Assembly (NCBI RefSeq): GCF_000154445.1
Contig: NZ_DS499567.1
DNA: 64,000 nt
Origin: Intestinibacter bartlettii
Lineage (GTDB): Bacteria > Bacillota > Clostridia > Peptostreptococcales > Peptostreptococcaceae
Direction: 5' to 3' (one strand)
Shown here: piece by piece, positions 27,606-36,667 of the stretch
How positions within the stretch are numbered: the stretch's first letter is position 1
How the letters are laid out: each line of letters begins with the position of its first letter
Position numbers and translations under genes: made by a program
The notes under the pieces: generated by a model
What the model was told of the DNA's origin: nothing
What the model saw: only the letters and a program-made list of their open reading frames with translations
Database searches by the model: none

Positions 27606-29222
27606 ATGAGAAAAATATACACTAATGGGAATATCTATACCGTAACTAACGGCAATGCAGAAGCTTTTGTAGAAGAAGAAGGAAAATTTATATATGTAGG
27701 GAATAACGAAGATGCACTTTCATACAAACAAGAAGACAGCGAAATAATAGATTTACAAAATAAATTTGTTACAGCTGGATTTAATGATTCACATATGCAT
27801 GTTGTTGAATTTGGGGATTATTTAGAAATAATGCATATGGGTGATTTTACAGGTTCTTTAAAGGAATTAAAAGATGGAATTAGAAAGTTTATAAGTGAAA
27901 AAGATTTTAAAGAAAATGAATGGGCTAGAGGCAGAGGATGGAATAATGACTATTTCACAGATGAAAATAGATTTCCAAATAGATATGATTTAGATGAAGT
28001 GTCTACAACTTGTCCAATATGCATAATTCGTGCTTGTGGACATATCTGTGTTGTAAACTCAAAGGGGTTAGAATTACTTGGAATTACAAAAGATTCACCA
28101 CAGGTAGAAGGTGGAGTATTTGATGTGGATGAAAATGGGGAACCACTTGGAATATTTAGAGAAAATGCTCTTGAACTTGTTTATAGCAAGGCGCTTACAC
28201 CTGATAAAGATAGATTTAAAAAGATGATACATGAAGCTTGTAGAGCTTTAAACTCATACGGTGTGACATCAGCACAAACTGATGATTTTGTAGCATTTCC
28301 ACAAGTTGACTATGAAGTATTAATAGCAGCTTATCAAGAACTTGAAAAAGAAGGCAAACTGACAGTAAAAATAAATCAACAAGCTCAATTAGTAAATATG
28401 CAAGATTTAAAGGAATTTATAGGAAAAGGATATAAAACAGGGGTTGGAAGTGACTACTTTAAAATAGGTCCATTAAAATTAATAGGTGATGGCTCATTAG
28501 GTGCAAGAACTGCTTATATGACACAACCATACAACGATGATGACAGCACTTGTGGAATACCTATTTACACTCAAGAACAACTTGATGAAATGGTTGAATA
28601 TGCTCATAAAAATGGAATGCATGTAGTAATTCACTGTATAGGTGACAAAATAATGTATATGGTAGTTGAAGCTATCGAAAAGGCACTAAAAAAATATCCA
28701 AAAGAAGACCACCGCCACGGAATAGTTCACTGTCAAATAACTACAAAAGAATTATTAGACAAGTTCAAAGAATTAAAATTACACGCATATATCCAATCTA
28801 TTTTCTTAGATTACGATATCAATATAGTGGAAGACAGAATTGGAAAAGAAAGAGCAAAATATACATATAATTTCAAAACACTTATGGATAGCGGCGTAAT
28901 TACAAGTAATGGTTCAGATTGCCCTGTTGAATTACCAGACGTAATGAATGGAGTGCAATGCGCAGTAACTAGAAAAACTCTAGATGGCAAAGGACCATTT
29001 TTACCGGAACAAGCTTTAAGTGTAGAAGAAGCAATCAAATCTTACACAATAATGGGCGCTTATGGTTCTTTTGAAGAAAAAACAAAAGGAAGTATAGAAA
29101 TTGGCAAAGTTTGTGACTTTGTTGTTCTTGGACAAAACCCATTTGAAGTAGAAAAAGATAAATTAAAAGATATAGAAATATTAGCAACTTACTTAGATGG
29201 CAAATGTGTATTTGAAAAATAA
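27606..29222 (+). CDS. YtcJ-like metal-dependent amidohydrolase
   Basis: A 538-residue member of the amidohydrolase-3 (YtcJ-like) group. Metal-site signatures include FNDSHMHVVEF (HxH near residue 62), a carboxylated-Lys region near GVGSDYFKIGPLKLIGDGSLGARTAY, VIHCIGD, GIVHCQ and the closing SNGSDCPVELPD. The chosen Met has GGGGG six bases upstream; a longer frame of 24 residues lacks a site. It is followed 72 bases later by a nitrilase, with a perfect 10-bp hairpin between them, so the pair probably acts on the same nitrogen compound, releasing a carboxylate and ammonia. The natural substrate of YtcJ proteins is not known. Confidence 0.85.
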   Translation: MRKIYTNGNIYTVTNGNAEAFVEEEGKFIYVGNNEDALSYKQEDSEIIDLQNKFVTAGFNDSHMHVVEFGDYLEIMHMGDFTGSLKELKDGIRKFISEKDFKENEWARGRGWNNDYFTDENRFPNRYDLDEVSTTCPICIIRACGHICVVNSKGLELLGITKDSPQVEGGVFDVDENGEPLGIFRENALELVYSKALTPDKDRFKKMIHEACRALNSYGVTSAQTDDFVAFPQVDYEVLIAAYQELEKEGKLTVKINQQAQLVNMQDLKEFIGKGYKTGVGSDYFKIGPLKLIGDGSLGARTAYMTQPYNDDDSTCGIPIYTQEQLDEMVEYAHKNGMHVVIHCIGDKIMYMVVEAIEKALKKYPKEDHRHGIVHCQITTKELLDKFKELKLHAYIQSIFLDYDINIVEDRIGKERAKYTYNFKTLMDSGVITSNGSDCPVELPDVMNGVQCAVTRKTLDGKGPFLPEQALSVEEAIKSYTIMGAYGSFEEKTKGSIEIGKVCDFVVLGQNPFEVEKDKLKDIEILATYLDGKCVFEK

Positions 29223-29238
29223 TAATAAAGATTTTCCG

Positions 29239-29270
29239 TAGTAAGTGCGATAACAAAATTGCACTTACTA
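29239..29270 (+). repeat. Perfect hairpin between amidohydrolase and nitrilase genes
   Basis: TAGTAAGTGC (29239-29248) and GCACTTACTA (29261-29270) form a 10-bp stem with a 12-base loop. No T-run follows and the nitrilase ribosome site starts 14 bases later, so it could be an mRNA processing or stabilising element, an operator or an attenuator. Confidence 0.6.
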
Positions 29271-29294
29271 AATTTCTACAAAAGAGGTGGATAT

Positions 29295-30218
29295 ATGAAA
29301 GATTTAAAAGATATTTGTAAGGTTGCATTAGTTCAGGCAGCACCAGTTATGTTTGATAAAAAAGTAGGTGTTGAAAAAACTGTAAAACTTATAAAAGAAG
29401 CTGGAGAAAAAGATGTAGATTTAATAGTATTCCCAGAATTATTTATACCAGGATATCCATATGGAATAACTTATGGATTTACTGTTGGAAGTAGAAATGA
29501 AGATGGACGTAAAGATTGGAAAGTTTATTACGATAATTCTATAGTAGTTCCAGGGGAAGAAACAGATATATTAGCAAAAGCAGCAAAAGAAGCACATGCA
29601 TATGTTAGTTTAGGATTTTCTGAACGTGATATAAACACAGGAACACTTTATAATTCAAATATAATATTCTCACCAGAAGGTGAAATCGAAAGTGTCCACA
29701 GAAAATTAAAACCAACAGGAGCAGAACGTGTTGTTTGGGGAGATGCAAACAAAGGATATTTCCCAATTGTAGATACACCTTGGGGCAATATAGGAAGTTT
29801 AATATGTTGGGAAAGCTACATGCCACTTGCTAGAGTTGCACTTTATGAAAAAGGAGTTACTATTTATATTTCACCAAATACTAACGATAATCCAGAATGG
29901 CAAGCCACTATACAACATATAGCATTAGAAGGTCATTGCTACTTTATAAATGCAGATATGTATTTCACAAAAGATATGTATCCAAAAGATTTACATTGCC
30001 AAGATGAAATAGATAAATTATCACATATAGTTTGTCGTGGTGGTAGCTGTATAGTTGACCCATATGGTCATTATGTTACAGAGCCAGTTTGGGACAAAGA
30101 AGAAATAATATATGCAGATTTAGATATGCAAAAGGTTCCAATGTGTCGTATGGAATTAGATCCTTGTGGCCACTATGCAAGACCTGATGTATTAGAACTT
30201 AAAATTAATGAAAAATGA
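29295..30218 (+). CDS. Nitrilase (carbon-nitrogen hydrolase family)
   Basis: A 307-residue enzyme of the nitrilase superfamily, branch 1. The catalytic triad is present: Glu48 in FPELFIPGYPYG, Lys137 in HRKLKPT followed by the nitrilase-typical ERVVWG, and Cys171 in LICWESYMPLAR. The ICWE context points to true nitrilases (nitrile to carboxylate plus ammonia) rather than amidases. I start at the Met after AGAGGTGG; an upstream TTG frame overlaps the hairpin. It forms an operon with the amidohydrolase upstream. The substrate is likely an aliphatic or arylaliphatic nitrile, but this cannot be fixed from sequence. Confidence 0.9.
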   Translation: MKDLKDICKVALVQAAPVMFDKKVGVEKTVKLIKEAGEKDVDLIVFPELFIPGYPYGITYGFTVGSRNEDGRKDWKVYYDNSIVVPGEETDILAKAAKEAHAYVSLGFSERDINTGTLYNSNIIFSPEGEIESVHRKLKPTGAERVVWGDANKGYFPIVDTPWGNIGSLICWESYMPLARVALYEKGVTIYISPNTNDNPEWQATIQHIALEGHCYFINADMYFTKDMYPKDLHCQDEIDKLSHIVCRGGSCIVDPYGHYVTEPVWDKEEIIYADLDMQKVPMCRMELDPCGHYARPDVLELKINEK

Positions 30219-30382
30219 TAACATATGTAATATATAAAAATAAACTTAAGCAATTTAAAACATTATTTTGAAAAAGTTAACAGTAATGTAACACATTTTT
30301 AGGTGATTTCATTTACAATTATGTTAAAGATGTATTCCTATACAGAATATATTTAAAAATTTAAGATAATTGGGGTGTTATT

Positions 30383-30784
30383 ATGATTAAAGTCGTGAAT
30401 CCTATAAAAAACAATGATTGTAGCAGTAATATTAAAGACTTTGAAGTACCTAAATTTAGTAAAGCAGCTGGAGCTGAAAAAATCTATGAAAGGGATGGAT
30501 ATATTATATTGAGAGTGAAAAGAGGATATATAGTATATAACACTAGAAAGCGCTTTGAAAATGGACATACTCATATTCAAAGTTTTGAGATGGCAAAGAC
30601 AATAATTGATAATAACATCAGAAAGAAAAGACCGAAAACAAATAGTATTTATCTTATAGAAAGTCATATAAGAGTTACAAATGACAGCAAATATAAAAAA
30701 ATGCTTCAAGAATTGCTGGCATCAAAGGAAGATAGAACAAAGGACAACAAATATCATAATAAGAATATGTGCAGTTCTTTTTAA
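30383..30784 (+). CDS. Conserved hypothetical protein
   Basis: A 133-residue cytoplasmic protein without recognised domains or membrane segments. The middle part (IILRVKRGYIVYNTRKRFENGHTHIQSFEMAKTII) has a pattern I associate with small uncharacterised clostridial proteins, where GHTHI and the following helix are conserved. No catalytic set can be assigned. The C-terminus is basic and hydrophilic. The ribosome site (GGGGTG) is modest. It stands alone and ends at a strong terminator. Confidence 0.7.
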   Translation: MIKVVNPIKNNDCSSNIKDFEVPKFSKAAGAEKIYERDGYIILRVKRGYIVYNTRKRFENGHTHIQSFEMAKTIIDNNIRKKRPKTNSIYLIESHIRVTNDSKYKKMLQELLASKEDRTKDNKYHNKNMCSSF

Positions 30785-30794
30785 TTAAATATAT

Positions 30795-30827
30795 AAAAAA
30801 TCATACCAGGTGGTATGATTTTTTTTG
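30795..30827 (+). terminator. Terminator after the hypothetical gene
   Basis: AAAAATCATACC pairs with GGTATGATTTTT around a four-base loop, followed by further Ts. Confidence 0.88.
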
Positions 30828-31075
30828 TTAAGGTTAAATATAGAAAACTATGTTACTATAAATGCGAGATAAACATAATATATTATAATAAAGAAAATTT
30901 AGATATGATGTGGTTTAATATAGAGTACATAAAATTATGATATAATAAAAGTATAATATAAAAATTAATTTTTATATTATACTTAGCAAATAATATAAAT
31001 CCAAATAAAAATATAAATTACAAATTTTAAAAGATTTTTTAAATAGAGTGTTTTATGATAGGAGATAGAGAGATT

Positions 31076-31765
31076 ATGATAAAGGAAAAGATTGTGAGTC
31101 CATTTGTTAAAACTTTGGTGAATAGCAATGCGCTTGATAAGATTGAAGATAATATGATGCCATTAAAAAGACTTATGGCTTATTACAGATGTGCTATTAT
31201 GGAAGTTGAGACAAAATTTAATGTATTAAATGAGGAATTTTCTCTTGAATACGATAGAAATCCAATTGAAACTATAAAAACAAGGTTAAAATCTACAGAA
31301 AGTATAATAAAAAAATTAGTTAGAAGAAATTTTCCACTTACAGTTGATTCGATTGAAGCAAATTTGAACGATATAGCTGGCGTTAGAGTAGTGTGCTCTT
31401 TTTTAGAAGACATATATTTATTGGCTGATTGTTTATTACAACAAGATGATGTCAAATTAATTCAAGTTAAAGATTACATAAAAAATCCAAAGCCAAATGG
31501 ATATAGGAGTTTGCATTTGATTATAGAAATTCCTATATTTTTAAAAGATGAAAAAAAAGATATGAGAGTAGAGGTTCAACTTCGTACAATAGCTATGGAC
31601 TTTTGGGCTAGTTTGGATCACAAATTAAGTTATAAAAAAGATATCCCAGAAGAAGAGGCAAAATTATTGCGCCAAGAATTATTGGAATGTGCACAAATTA
31701 GTGCAGATTTAGATGTTAGGATGGGAGAGATAAAAAACAGAATTGTAAATAAAGAGAATACGTAA
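31076..31765 (+). CDS. Small alarmone synthetase (GTP pyrophosphokinase, RelQ/YjbM-like)
   Basis: A 229-residue single-domain RelA/SpoT-type synthetase that transfers pyrophosphate from ATP to GDP or GTP, making (p)ppGpp. Motifs include the basic substrate loop with KTRLKSTESIIKKL, NDIAGVRVVC, the NGYRSLH G-loop region, and EVQLRT. No hydrolase or regulatory domain is present, which defines the small synthetase class. The Met chosen lies 11 bases after AGGAG; the ATG seven codons earlier has no ribosome site. Such enzymes are usually controlled transcriptionally under cell-wall or other stress; an AT-rich 290-base upstream region is present but no clear operator is seen. Confidence 0.9.
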   Translation: MIKEKIVSPFVKTLVNSNALDKIEDNMMPLKRLMAYYRCAIMEVETKFNVLNEEFSLEYDRNPIETIKTRLKSTESIIKKLVRRNFPLTVDSIEANLNDIAGVRVVCSFLEDIYLLADCLLQQDDVKLIQVKDYIKNPKPNGYRSLHLIIEIPIFLKDEKKDMRVEVQLRTIAMDFWASLDHKLSYKKDIPEEEAKLLRQELLECAQISADLDVRMGEIKNRIVNKENT

Positions 31766-31872
31766 AATATTACTAAACAGTAATCATTTTATGTATATTA
31801 AAATGATATAATTAAATGTGAAAAGATATTTAAAGTATTAAAGTAATATAAAAATGAAGGAGAGGGTAAATC

Positions 31873-32550
31873 ATGAATAAATCAACTTATATGACAGTAG
31901 AAAACCCAATGGAAGCAGTATTTAAATATTTATCAATATCAATAGTATTTATGTTTGTTGGTTTTTTATTTGGGAAATTATTTGTACCTGCATCATTAGT
32001 ATATGCAGCTAATATATTTGTAGGAGTTTTAATTGTAGGACTTTTATTATTTTCATTACTTTCTAGAAAAAATGTAATACCAAGAAGTTTTTCAATGAAT
32101 TTCGTATATCTATTTACTTTTGTAGATGGTATATTGATGTATCCTATATTAACTTACTACTTATATGATTTAGGTACAACTTTATTTATGAATGTAGTAT
32201 TAGGAACTTGTGTATTATTTGCTTTATTAGCATTAATATCACACAGAAAACCAGCAGGACATTATGTTGGACTTGGAAGTACTTTACTTGCTGGACTAGT
32301 AGTTCTTATAGTTATGAGTGTTGTAAATATATTTATACAAGGAACTGTTTTTAATATAGCAGTTAGTGCATTAGGAATAATTATATTCTCAGCATATATT
32401 TTATACGATGTAAGTTTATTAAAATACGATATTGAATCTGGCGGAGTAACTTGTAAAAATGACTTATCAATACACGTACTTAATTTATATTTAGACTTTA
32501 TAAATATATTACTAGATTTACTTAGAATAGTATCTGACTTAACAGATTAA
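31873..32550 (+). CDS. Bax inhibitor-1/YccA family membrane protein
   Basis: A 225-residue integral membrane protein with seven predicted helices. The C-terminal signature (ILYDVSLLKYDIE, then LYLDFINILLDLLRIVSDLTD) is the hallmark of the BI-1/UPF0005 family, whose bacterial members act as pH-sensitive calcium leak channels or interact with FtsH. GGAGAGGG precedes the ATG. It is 107 bases downstream of the alarmone synthetase and ends at a bidirectional terminator shared with thiC. Its function in clostridia is not established. Confidence 0.88.
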   Translation: MNKSTYMTVENPMEAVFKYLSISIVFMFVGFLFGKLFVPASLVYAANIFVGVLIVGLLLFSLLSRKNVIPRSFSMNFVYLFTFVDGILMYPILTYYLYDLGTTLFMNVVLGTCVLFALLALISHRKPAGHYVGLGSTLLAGLVVLIVMSVVNIFIQGTVFNIAVSALGIIIFSAYILYDVSLLKYDIESGGVTCKNDLSIHVLNLYLDFINILLDLLRIVSDLTD

Positions 32551-32572
32551 TAAATAAAAAATCTTTAAATTA

Positions 32573-32598
32573 AAAGACGGGCAGTGCCCGTCTTTTTG
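32573..32598. terminator. Bidirectional terminator between BI-1 gene and thiC
   Basis: AAAGACGGGCA pairs with TGCCCGTCTTT and is flanked by A and T tracts, between two convergent genes. Confidence 0.9.
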
Positions 32599-32634
32599 TT
32601 TTATATTAATAACCTTAAGTTAATAATTCTAAAT

Positions 32635-33939
32635 TTATTCCATTATATCTACATCTTCGCCTTTTAAAATCTTATTTATATTTCTAACTGCGCACATCTT
32701 ACCACACATTGTGCAAGTGTCTTCGTTTTCTGGTTTTGATTCGGCTCTGTAGCGTCTTGCCTTTTCGCTGTCGATTGCTAAGTCGAACATTTTTTCCCAA
32801 TCTAAGTCACGTCTTGCTTGGCTCATTGCATTATCCCAATCTGTAGCGCCTGGAATTCCTTTTGCAATATCGGCAGCGTGGGCTGCGATTTTTGATGCTA
32901 TTATACCTTCTTTTACATCTTCAAGATTAGGCAGTCTAAGGTGTTCTGCTGGTGTTACATAGCATAAGAATGATGCTCCATATGTTGCAGCAATTGCGCC
33001 ACCTATTGCAGATGTTATGTGATCATATCCAGGTGCGATATCTGTAACAAGAGGTCCTAATACATAGAAAGGCGCACCGTTACAAATTGTTTCTTGGATT
33101 TCCATATTTGCTTTTATTTGATTAAGTGGCATATGGCCAGGGCCTTCTATCATAACTTGGACATCTTTTGCCCATGCACGATTAGTAAGTTCACCTAATG
33201 TTACTAATTCTTCAATTTGAGATATATCGCCAGCATCGTGGATACTACCTGGTCTACATGCATCTCCCAGACTTATTGTTACATCATATTGTCTACAAAT
33301 ATCTAAAATTTCATCGTAATATTCAAAGAATGGGTTTTCATTGCCTGTTAATTCCATCCAAGCAAATATTATAGATCCACCTCTAGAAACAATATTTGTA
33401 AGACGTTTTGAGTGTTTAAAACGTTCTGCTGTGTGTTTGTTTACACCACAATGAATAGTCATAAAATCGACACCATCTTCGGCATGCATTCTGACTACAT
33501 CTATCCATTCTTTTGCAGTTATAGTTCTAAGTGGTTTGTTATAATAAACAACTGCATCGTATATTGGAACTGTACCTATTATAGCGGGACATTCATCTAT
33601 TAATTTTCTTCTAAATTTTTGAGTCTCACCATAAGAACTAAGGTCCATTATTGATTCAGCACCCATATTTACAGCACTCATAACCTTTTCCATTTCCAAA
33701 TCCATATCTAGACAATCCCTAGAAGTTCCAAGGTTTACATTTATTTTAGTTTTTAATTTTTTACCTATTCCATAAGGTTTTAATGATTTATGGTTTTTAT
33801 TCGCAGGAATACAAACTTTACCTTGAGCTACTAAGCTTACTAATTCGTCTATATTTATATTTTCATATTCACTTACTTTTTTCATTTCATTAGTTATTAT
33901 GCCTTGTCTTGCGGCATTCATTTGAGTTGTGTAATCCAT
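32635..33939 (-). CDS. thiC: Phosphomethylpyrimidine synthase ThiC
   Basis: Radical-SAM enzyme that converts aminoimidazole ribotide to hydroxymethylpyrimidine phosphate in thiamine synthesis. The 434-residue length is that of the short clostridial form. The C-terminal cluster motif CTMCGKMCAVR (CxxCxxxxC) is intact. Conserved stretches include DLSSYGE, VDFMTIHCGV, SRGGSI, GDACRPGSIHDA and MIEGPGHMPLNQI. AAGGAGAG precedes the ATG. A TPP riboswitch followed by a terminator lies upstream on the same strand, so excess thiamine pyrophosphate should stop transcription. No other thi genes are adjacent. Confidence 0.96.
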   Translation of the reverse strand: MDYTTQMNAARQGIITNEMKKVSEYENINIDELVSLVAQGKVCIPANKNHKSLKPYGIGKKLKTKINVNLGTSRDCLDMDLEMEKVMSAVNMGAESIMDLSSYGETQKFRRKLIDECPAIIGTVPIYDAVVYYNKPLRTITAKEWIDVVRMHAEDGVDFMTIHCGVNKHTAERFKHSKRLTNIVSRGGSIIFAWMELTGNENPFFEYYDEILDICRQYDVTISLGDACRPGSIHDAGDISQIEELVTLGELTNRAWAKDVQVMIEGPGHMPLNQIKANMEIQETICNGAPFYVLGPLVTDIAPGYDHITSAIGGAIAATYGASFLCYVTPAEHLRLPNLEDVKEGIIASKIAAHAADIAKGIPGATDWDNAMSQARRDLDWEKMFDLAIDSEKARRYRAESKPENEDTCTMCGKMCAVRNINKILKGEDVDIME

Positions 33940-34083
33940 ATTTTCTCTCCTTAATTTAGATTTAAAATATAATTACTTGCAAGTATTTTTAACTAGTTAA
34001 ATTTAAATATTGAAAACTTATATAGGTGGAGATTTCCTTGGGAAGTGATTTTATTTTAATAAATTATTGTAGAAATTTTGTAT

Positions 34084-34113
34084 AAAAAAATCGTACAAAT
34101 AATGTACGATTAA
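34084..34113 (-). terminator. Riboswitch-controlled terminator before thiC
   Basis: On the minus strand, ATCGTACA pairs with TGTACGAT around a seven-base loop, followed by TTTTTTTA. It lies about 30 bases downstream of the TPP aptamer, well before the thiC start, and is the likely expression platform. Confidence 0.8.
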
Positions 34114-34141
34114 GATTCAAATTAATGTATGCTGATACAAT

Positions 34142-34228
34142 AATATAAACTCCCTTATCGGCATTATCCGGTAGGTTCTGAGGGTTTAGAAAAAATTCAG
34201 TCTCAGCAAAAGCTCCCCTGTATATATT
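34142..34228 (-). ncRNA. TPP riboswitch (THI element) of thiC
   Basis: Read on the minus strand, the conserved blocks appear in order: GGGGAGC, GCTGAGA, ACCCTCAGAACCT, GGATAATGCC and AAGGGAG. These are the hallmark segments of the thiamine pyrophosphate aptamer. A terminator follows at 34084-34113. The gap from riboswitch to thiC (about 200 bases) holds nothing else recognisable. Confidence 0.93.
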
Positions 34229-34391
34229 TCAATTATAATTCTATGGTAACATATGGAAAAGTAAAATTCAATATAAAATATTATAAATATGAGTTTAATA
34301 AATAATATAGTTATATTATATTGTGGATAAAATGATGGATATAAAGTTTCAGTTTGAGAAACTTTTTTTACAAAAGTAGCTTTTGACTCCA

Positions 34392-34420
34392 TTGTTGAAG
34401 TCCGACTTAGAACATATAAT
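34392..34420 (+). promoter_or_regulatory. Promoter of the XRE/ABC operon
   Basis: TTGTTG (34392-34397), a 17-base spacer and TATAAT (34415-34420) precede the operon's first gene by about 26 bases. Confidence 0.55.
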
Positions 34421-34445
34421 TTAAGTATAAAGAGAGGTGGAGAAT

Positions 34446-35540
34446 ATGAATGAAATTAATATAGGAAAAAATATAACAAAATTTAGACGAAGCAAAGGAA
34501 TTACGCAAGATGAACTTGCGAGTTATATAGGTGTATCAAAATCATCAGTTTCAAAATGGGAAAATAGTATAACATATCCAGATATTATGTTACTTCCACA
34601 ATTGGCAACTTTATTTAACATATCTTTAGATGAACTTATGGGATATGAGCCACAGCTTATAAAAGAAGATATCCAAAAGATTTATTTTGAATTAGCACAA
34701 GAATTTGCACAAAACGATTCCAATGAGGTTTTGAAAAAATGTGAGGAGTATATAAAGAAATATTATTCTTGTTTTGAATTTTTAAAACAAATGGTAGTGA
34801 TATATTTAAACCACTATATATTATTTGAAAATAAAGATGAAATTCTAAACAGAGCAAGAGAATTATGTATAAGAATAAGAGAAGAGAGCGATAACCCTCA
34901 ATTAATAAAGGAGGCAATAAGTTTAGAATCACTTTCTTTAATTATGGCTAATAAACCATCTGAAGTTTTAGAAATATTGGGTGAGGATGTAAAAGTATTT
35001 AGCCAAGATGCCGAGCTTATAAGCATGAGTTTTCAATTATTAGGAAATATAAACAAAGCTAGTGAGATAACTCAAATTTGTATGTATCAACATCTTATTG
35101 GGATGGTGGGAAATATAGCGCAACAAATTATGCTAAATATAAATAATTTAGATGTAGTTGAAGAATGTTTTAAAAGAGGTCTTGGAATATGTGAATTGTT
35201 CAAATTAGATGAAATTCATCCAAATGTTGCAGTAAACTTATATCTTGCAACAGCCCAAGCATATGCAACTCATAAACAGAATGAAAAGGCGTTGGAGTTA
35301 ATACAAAAATATACAGATGTATGTATAAAACATATATACAATTTTGAGCTTAGGGGTGATAAATTCTTCGATAAGATTGATAAATGGTTAGAAGAATTAG
35401 ATTTAGGTGTAAATGCTCCGAGAAGTCAAAAGTTAATAAAACAAAGTGCTACAAGTGCAATAAAAGATAATCCAGCATTTGTTGAATTAAAAGATGAATA
35501 CAAATTTAAATCATGTATACTCGCATTAGAAAGTAATTAA
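34446..35540 (+). CDS. XRE-family regulator with helical repeat domain
   Basis: A 364-residue protein with an N-terminal Cro/C1-type helix-turn-helix (about residues 1-62; TQDELASYIGVSKSSVSKWEN) joined to a long alpha-helical region that looks like degenerate TPR repeats. This architecture is common in Firmicutes regulators that respond to peptides or sit in ABC transporter operons. I use the ATG eight bases after GAGGTGG; a GTG three codons earlier overlaps the ribosome site. It leads an operon with a small PLDc_N protein and an ABC transporter, which it probably controls. Confidence 0.88.
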   Translation: MNEINIGKNITKFRRSKGITQDELASYIGVSKSSVSKWENSITYPDIMLLPQLATLFNISLDELMGYEPQLIKEDIQKIYFELAQEFAQNDSNEVLKKCEEYIKKYYSCFEFLKQMVVIYLNHYILFENKDEILNRARELCIRIREESDNPQLIKEAISLESLSLIMANKPSEVLEILGEDVKVFSQDAELISMSFQLLGNINKASEITQICMYQHLIGMVGNIAQQIMLNINNLDVVEECFKRGLGICELFKLDEIHPNVAVNLYLATAQAYATHKQNEKALELIQKYTDVCIKHIYNFELRGDKFFDKIDKWLEELDLGVNAPRSQKLIKQSATSAIKDNPAFVELKDEYKFKSCILALESN

Positions 35541-35555
35541 ATAGGAGGTAAGGAT

Positions 35556-35747
35556 ATGGATAATCAATTAGCTTTATTATTACCAGTTATTATATTGGAA
35601 TTTATACTTGCGATAACTGCATTAATACATGTTATAAAACATCCAAACTACAGATTTGGGAACAAGTTTATATGGATATTAGTAGTTTTATTCATTCAAA
35701 TTATAGGACCGATATTCTATTTTATATTCGGTAGAGGTGAGGAATAA
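35556..35747 (+). CDS. Small PLDc_N-domain membrane protein
   Basis: A 63-residue protein with two membrane helices (about residues 7-27 and 38-58). The sequence HVIKHPNYRFGNKFIWILVVLFIQIIGPIFYFIFGR matches the PLDc_N (phospholipase D N-terminal-type) domain, which here occurs alone. AGGAGG precedes the ATG. Its stop codon overlaps the ATPase start by one base (TAATG), so it is part of the transporter operon and may be an accessory subunit. No catalytic function is expected. Confidence 0.85.
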   Translation: MDNQLALLLPVIILEFILAITALIHVIKHPNYRFGNKFIWILVVLFIQIIGPIFYFIFGRGEE

Positions 35748-36667
35748 TGAGTATACTACAAATTCAAGGATTGTATAAAAAATTTGGCCAAAACAACATA
35801 ATAAATGGACTCGATTTGGAAGTAAAAGAGAATACAATCTTTGGATTTATTGGAGAAAATGGAGCTGGAAAAACGACTACGATGAAGATGATACTTGGGT
35901 TTTTGAAACAAGACAGTGGAGTTATAAAAGTTTGTGGAGAAGAAGTCAAGTTTGGTGAAACAAAAACAAATAAGTTTATAGGATATCTTCCAGATGTTCC
36001 AAAATACTACGGATATATGACCCCACTTGAATATCTAAAATTATGTGGCGAAATTACAAATATGAAAAAGGACGATATAAAGAAAAAGAGTGAAGAATTA
36101 TTAGAACTTGTAGGTATTAGTGATTATAAAAAACGAAAAATATCAAAGTTTTCAAGAGGGATGAAACAAAGACTTGGGATTGCACAGGCACTTTTAAACG
36201 AACCGAAACTTCTTATATGTGACGAACCGACATCAGCATTAGATCCAATCGGACGAAAAGAAATCTTAGATATTTTATTAAAAGTAAAAGAAAGAACTAC
36301 AGTCATATTTTCAACACATATACTATCTGATGTTGAGAGAATATGCGACGAAATTGCAATACTTAGAGATGGTAAAATAACATTAAATGGTACACTGTCA
36401 CAAATTAAAGCAGAACATATGGTGGATTGTTTAGAAATATGTATGAAAAATAAAGAAGATTTTATACAATTTTTAAATATAGTTAGGGATAATCCTAATA
36501 TATATGAAATGCAAAAATCTGAAAATACAATTTATCTTCATTCAAATAATATAGAAAAAGTTCAAAGAGATGTTATGCAAGGTCTGATAAATCAGAATTT
36601 ATATCCAATATATATAAAAATTCAAGAACCTACACTAGAAAGATTATTTATGGAGGCAATAAAATGA
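35747..36667 (+). CDS. ABC transporter ATP-binding protein
   Basis: A 306-residue ABC ATPase with Walker A (GENGAGKTT, about residue 38), signature FSRGMKQRLGIA, Walker B LLICDEPTSALDP and switch His in FSTHIL. A C-terminal extension of about 90 residues is typical of CcmA/NatA-like drug or sodium exporters. It overlaps the upstream small membrane gene by one base and the downstream permease by four (ATGA), indicating tight coupling. The XRE regulator at the head of the operon probably governs expression. Substrate unknown. Confidence 0.92.
   Translation: MSILQIQGLYKKFGQNNIINGLDLEVKENTIFGFIGENGAGKTTTMKMILGFLKQDSGVIKVCGEEVKFGETKTNKFIGYLPDVPKYYGYMTPLEYLKLCGEITNMKKDDIKKKSEELLELVGISDYKKRKISKFSRGMKQRLGIAQALLNEPKLLICDEPTSALDPIGRKEILDILLKVKERTTVIFSTHILSDVERICDEIAILRDGKITLNGTLSQIKAEHMVDCLEICMKNKEDFIQFLNIVRDNPNIYEMQKSENTIYLHSNNIEKVQRDVMQGLINQNLYPIYIKIQEPTLERLFMEAIK

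Noticed and set aside
34437..34445. GTG start for the XRE regulator
   Set aside because: It lies inside the GAGGTGG ribosome site that serves the ATG at 34446.
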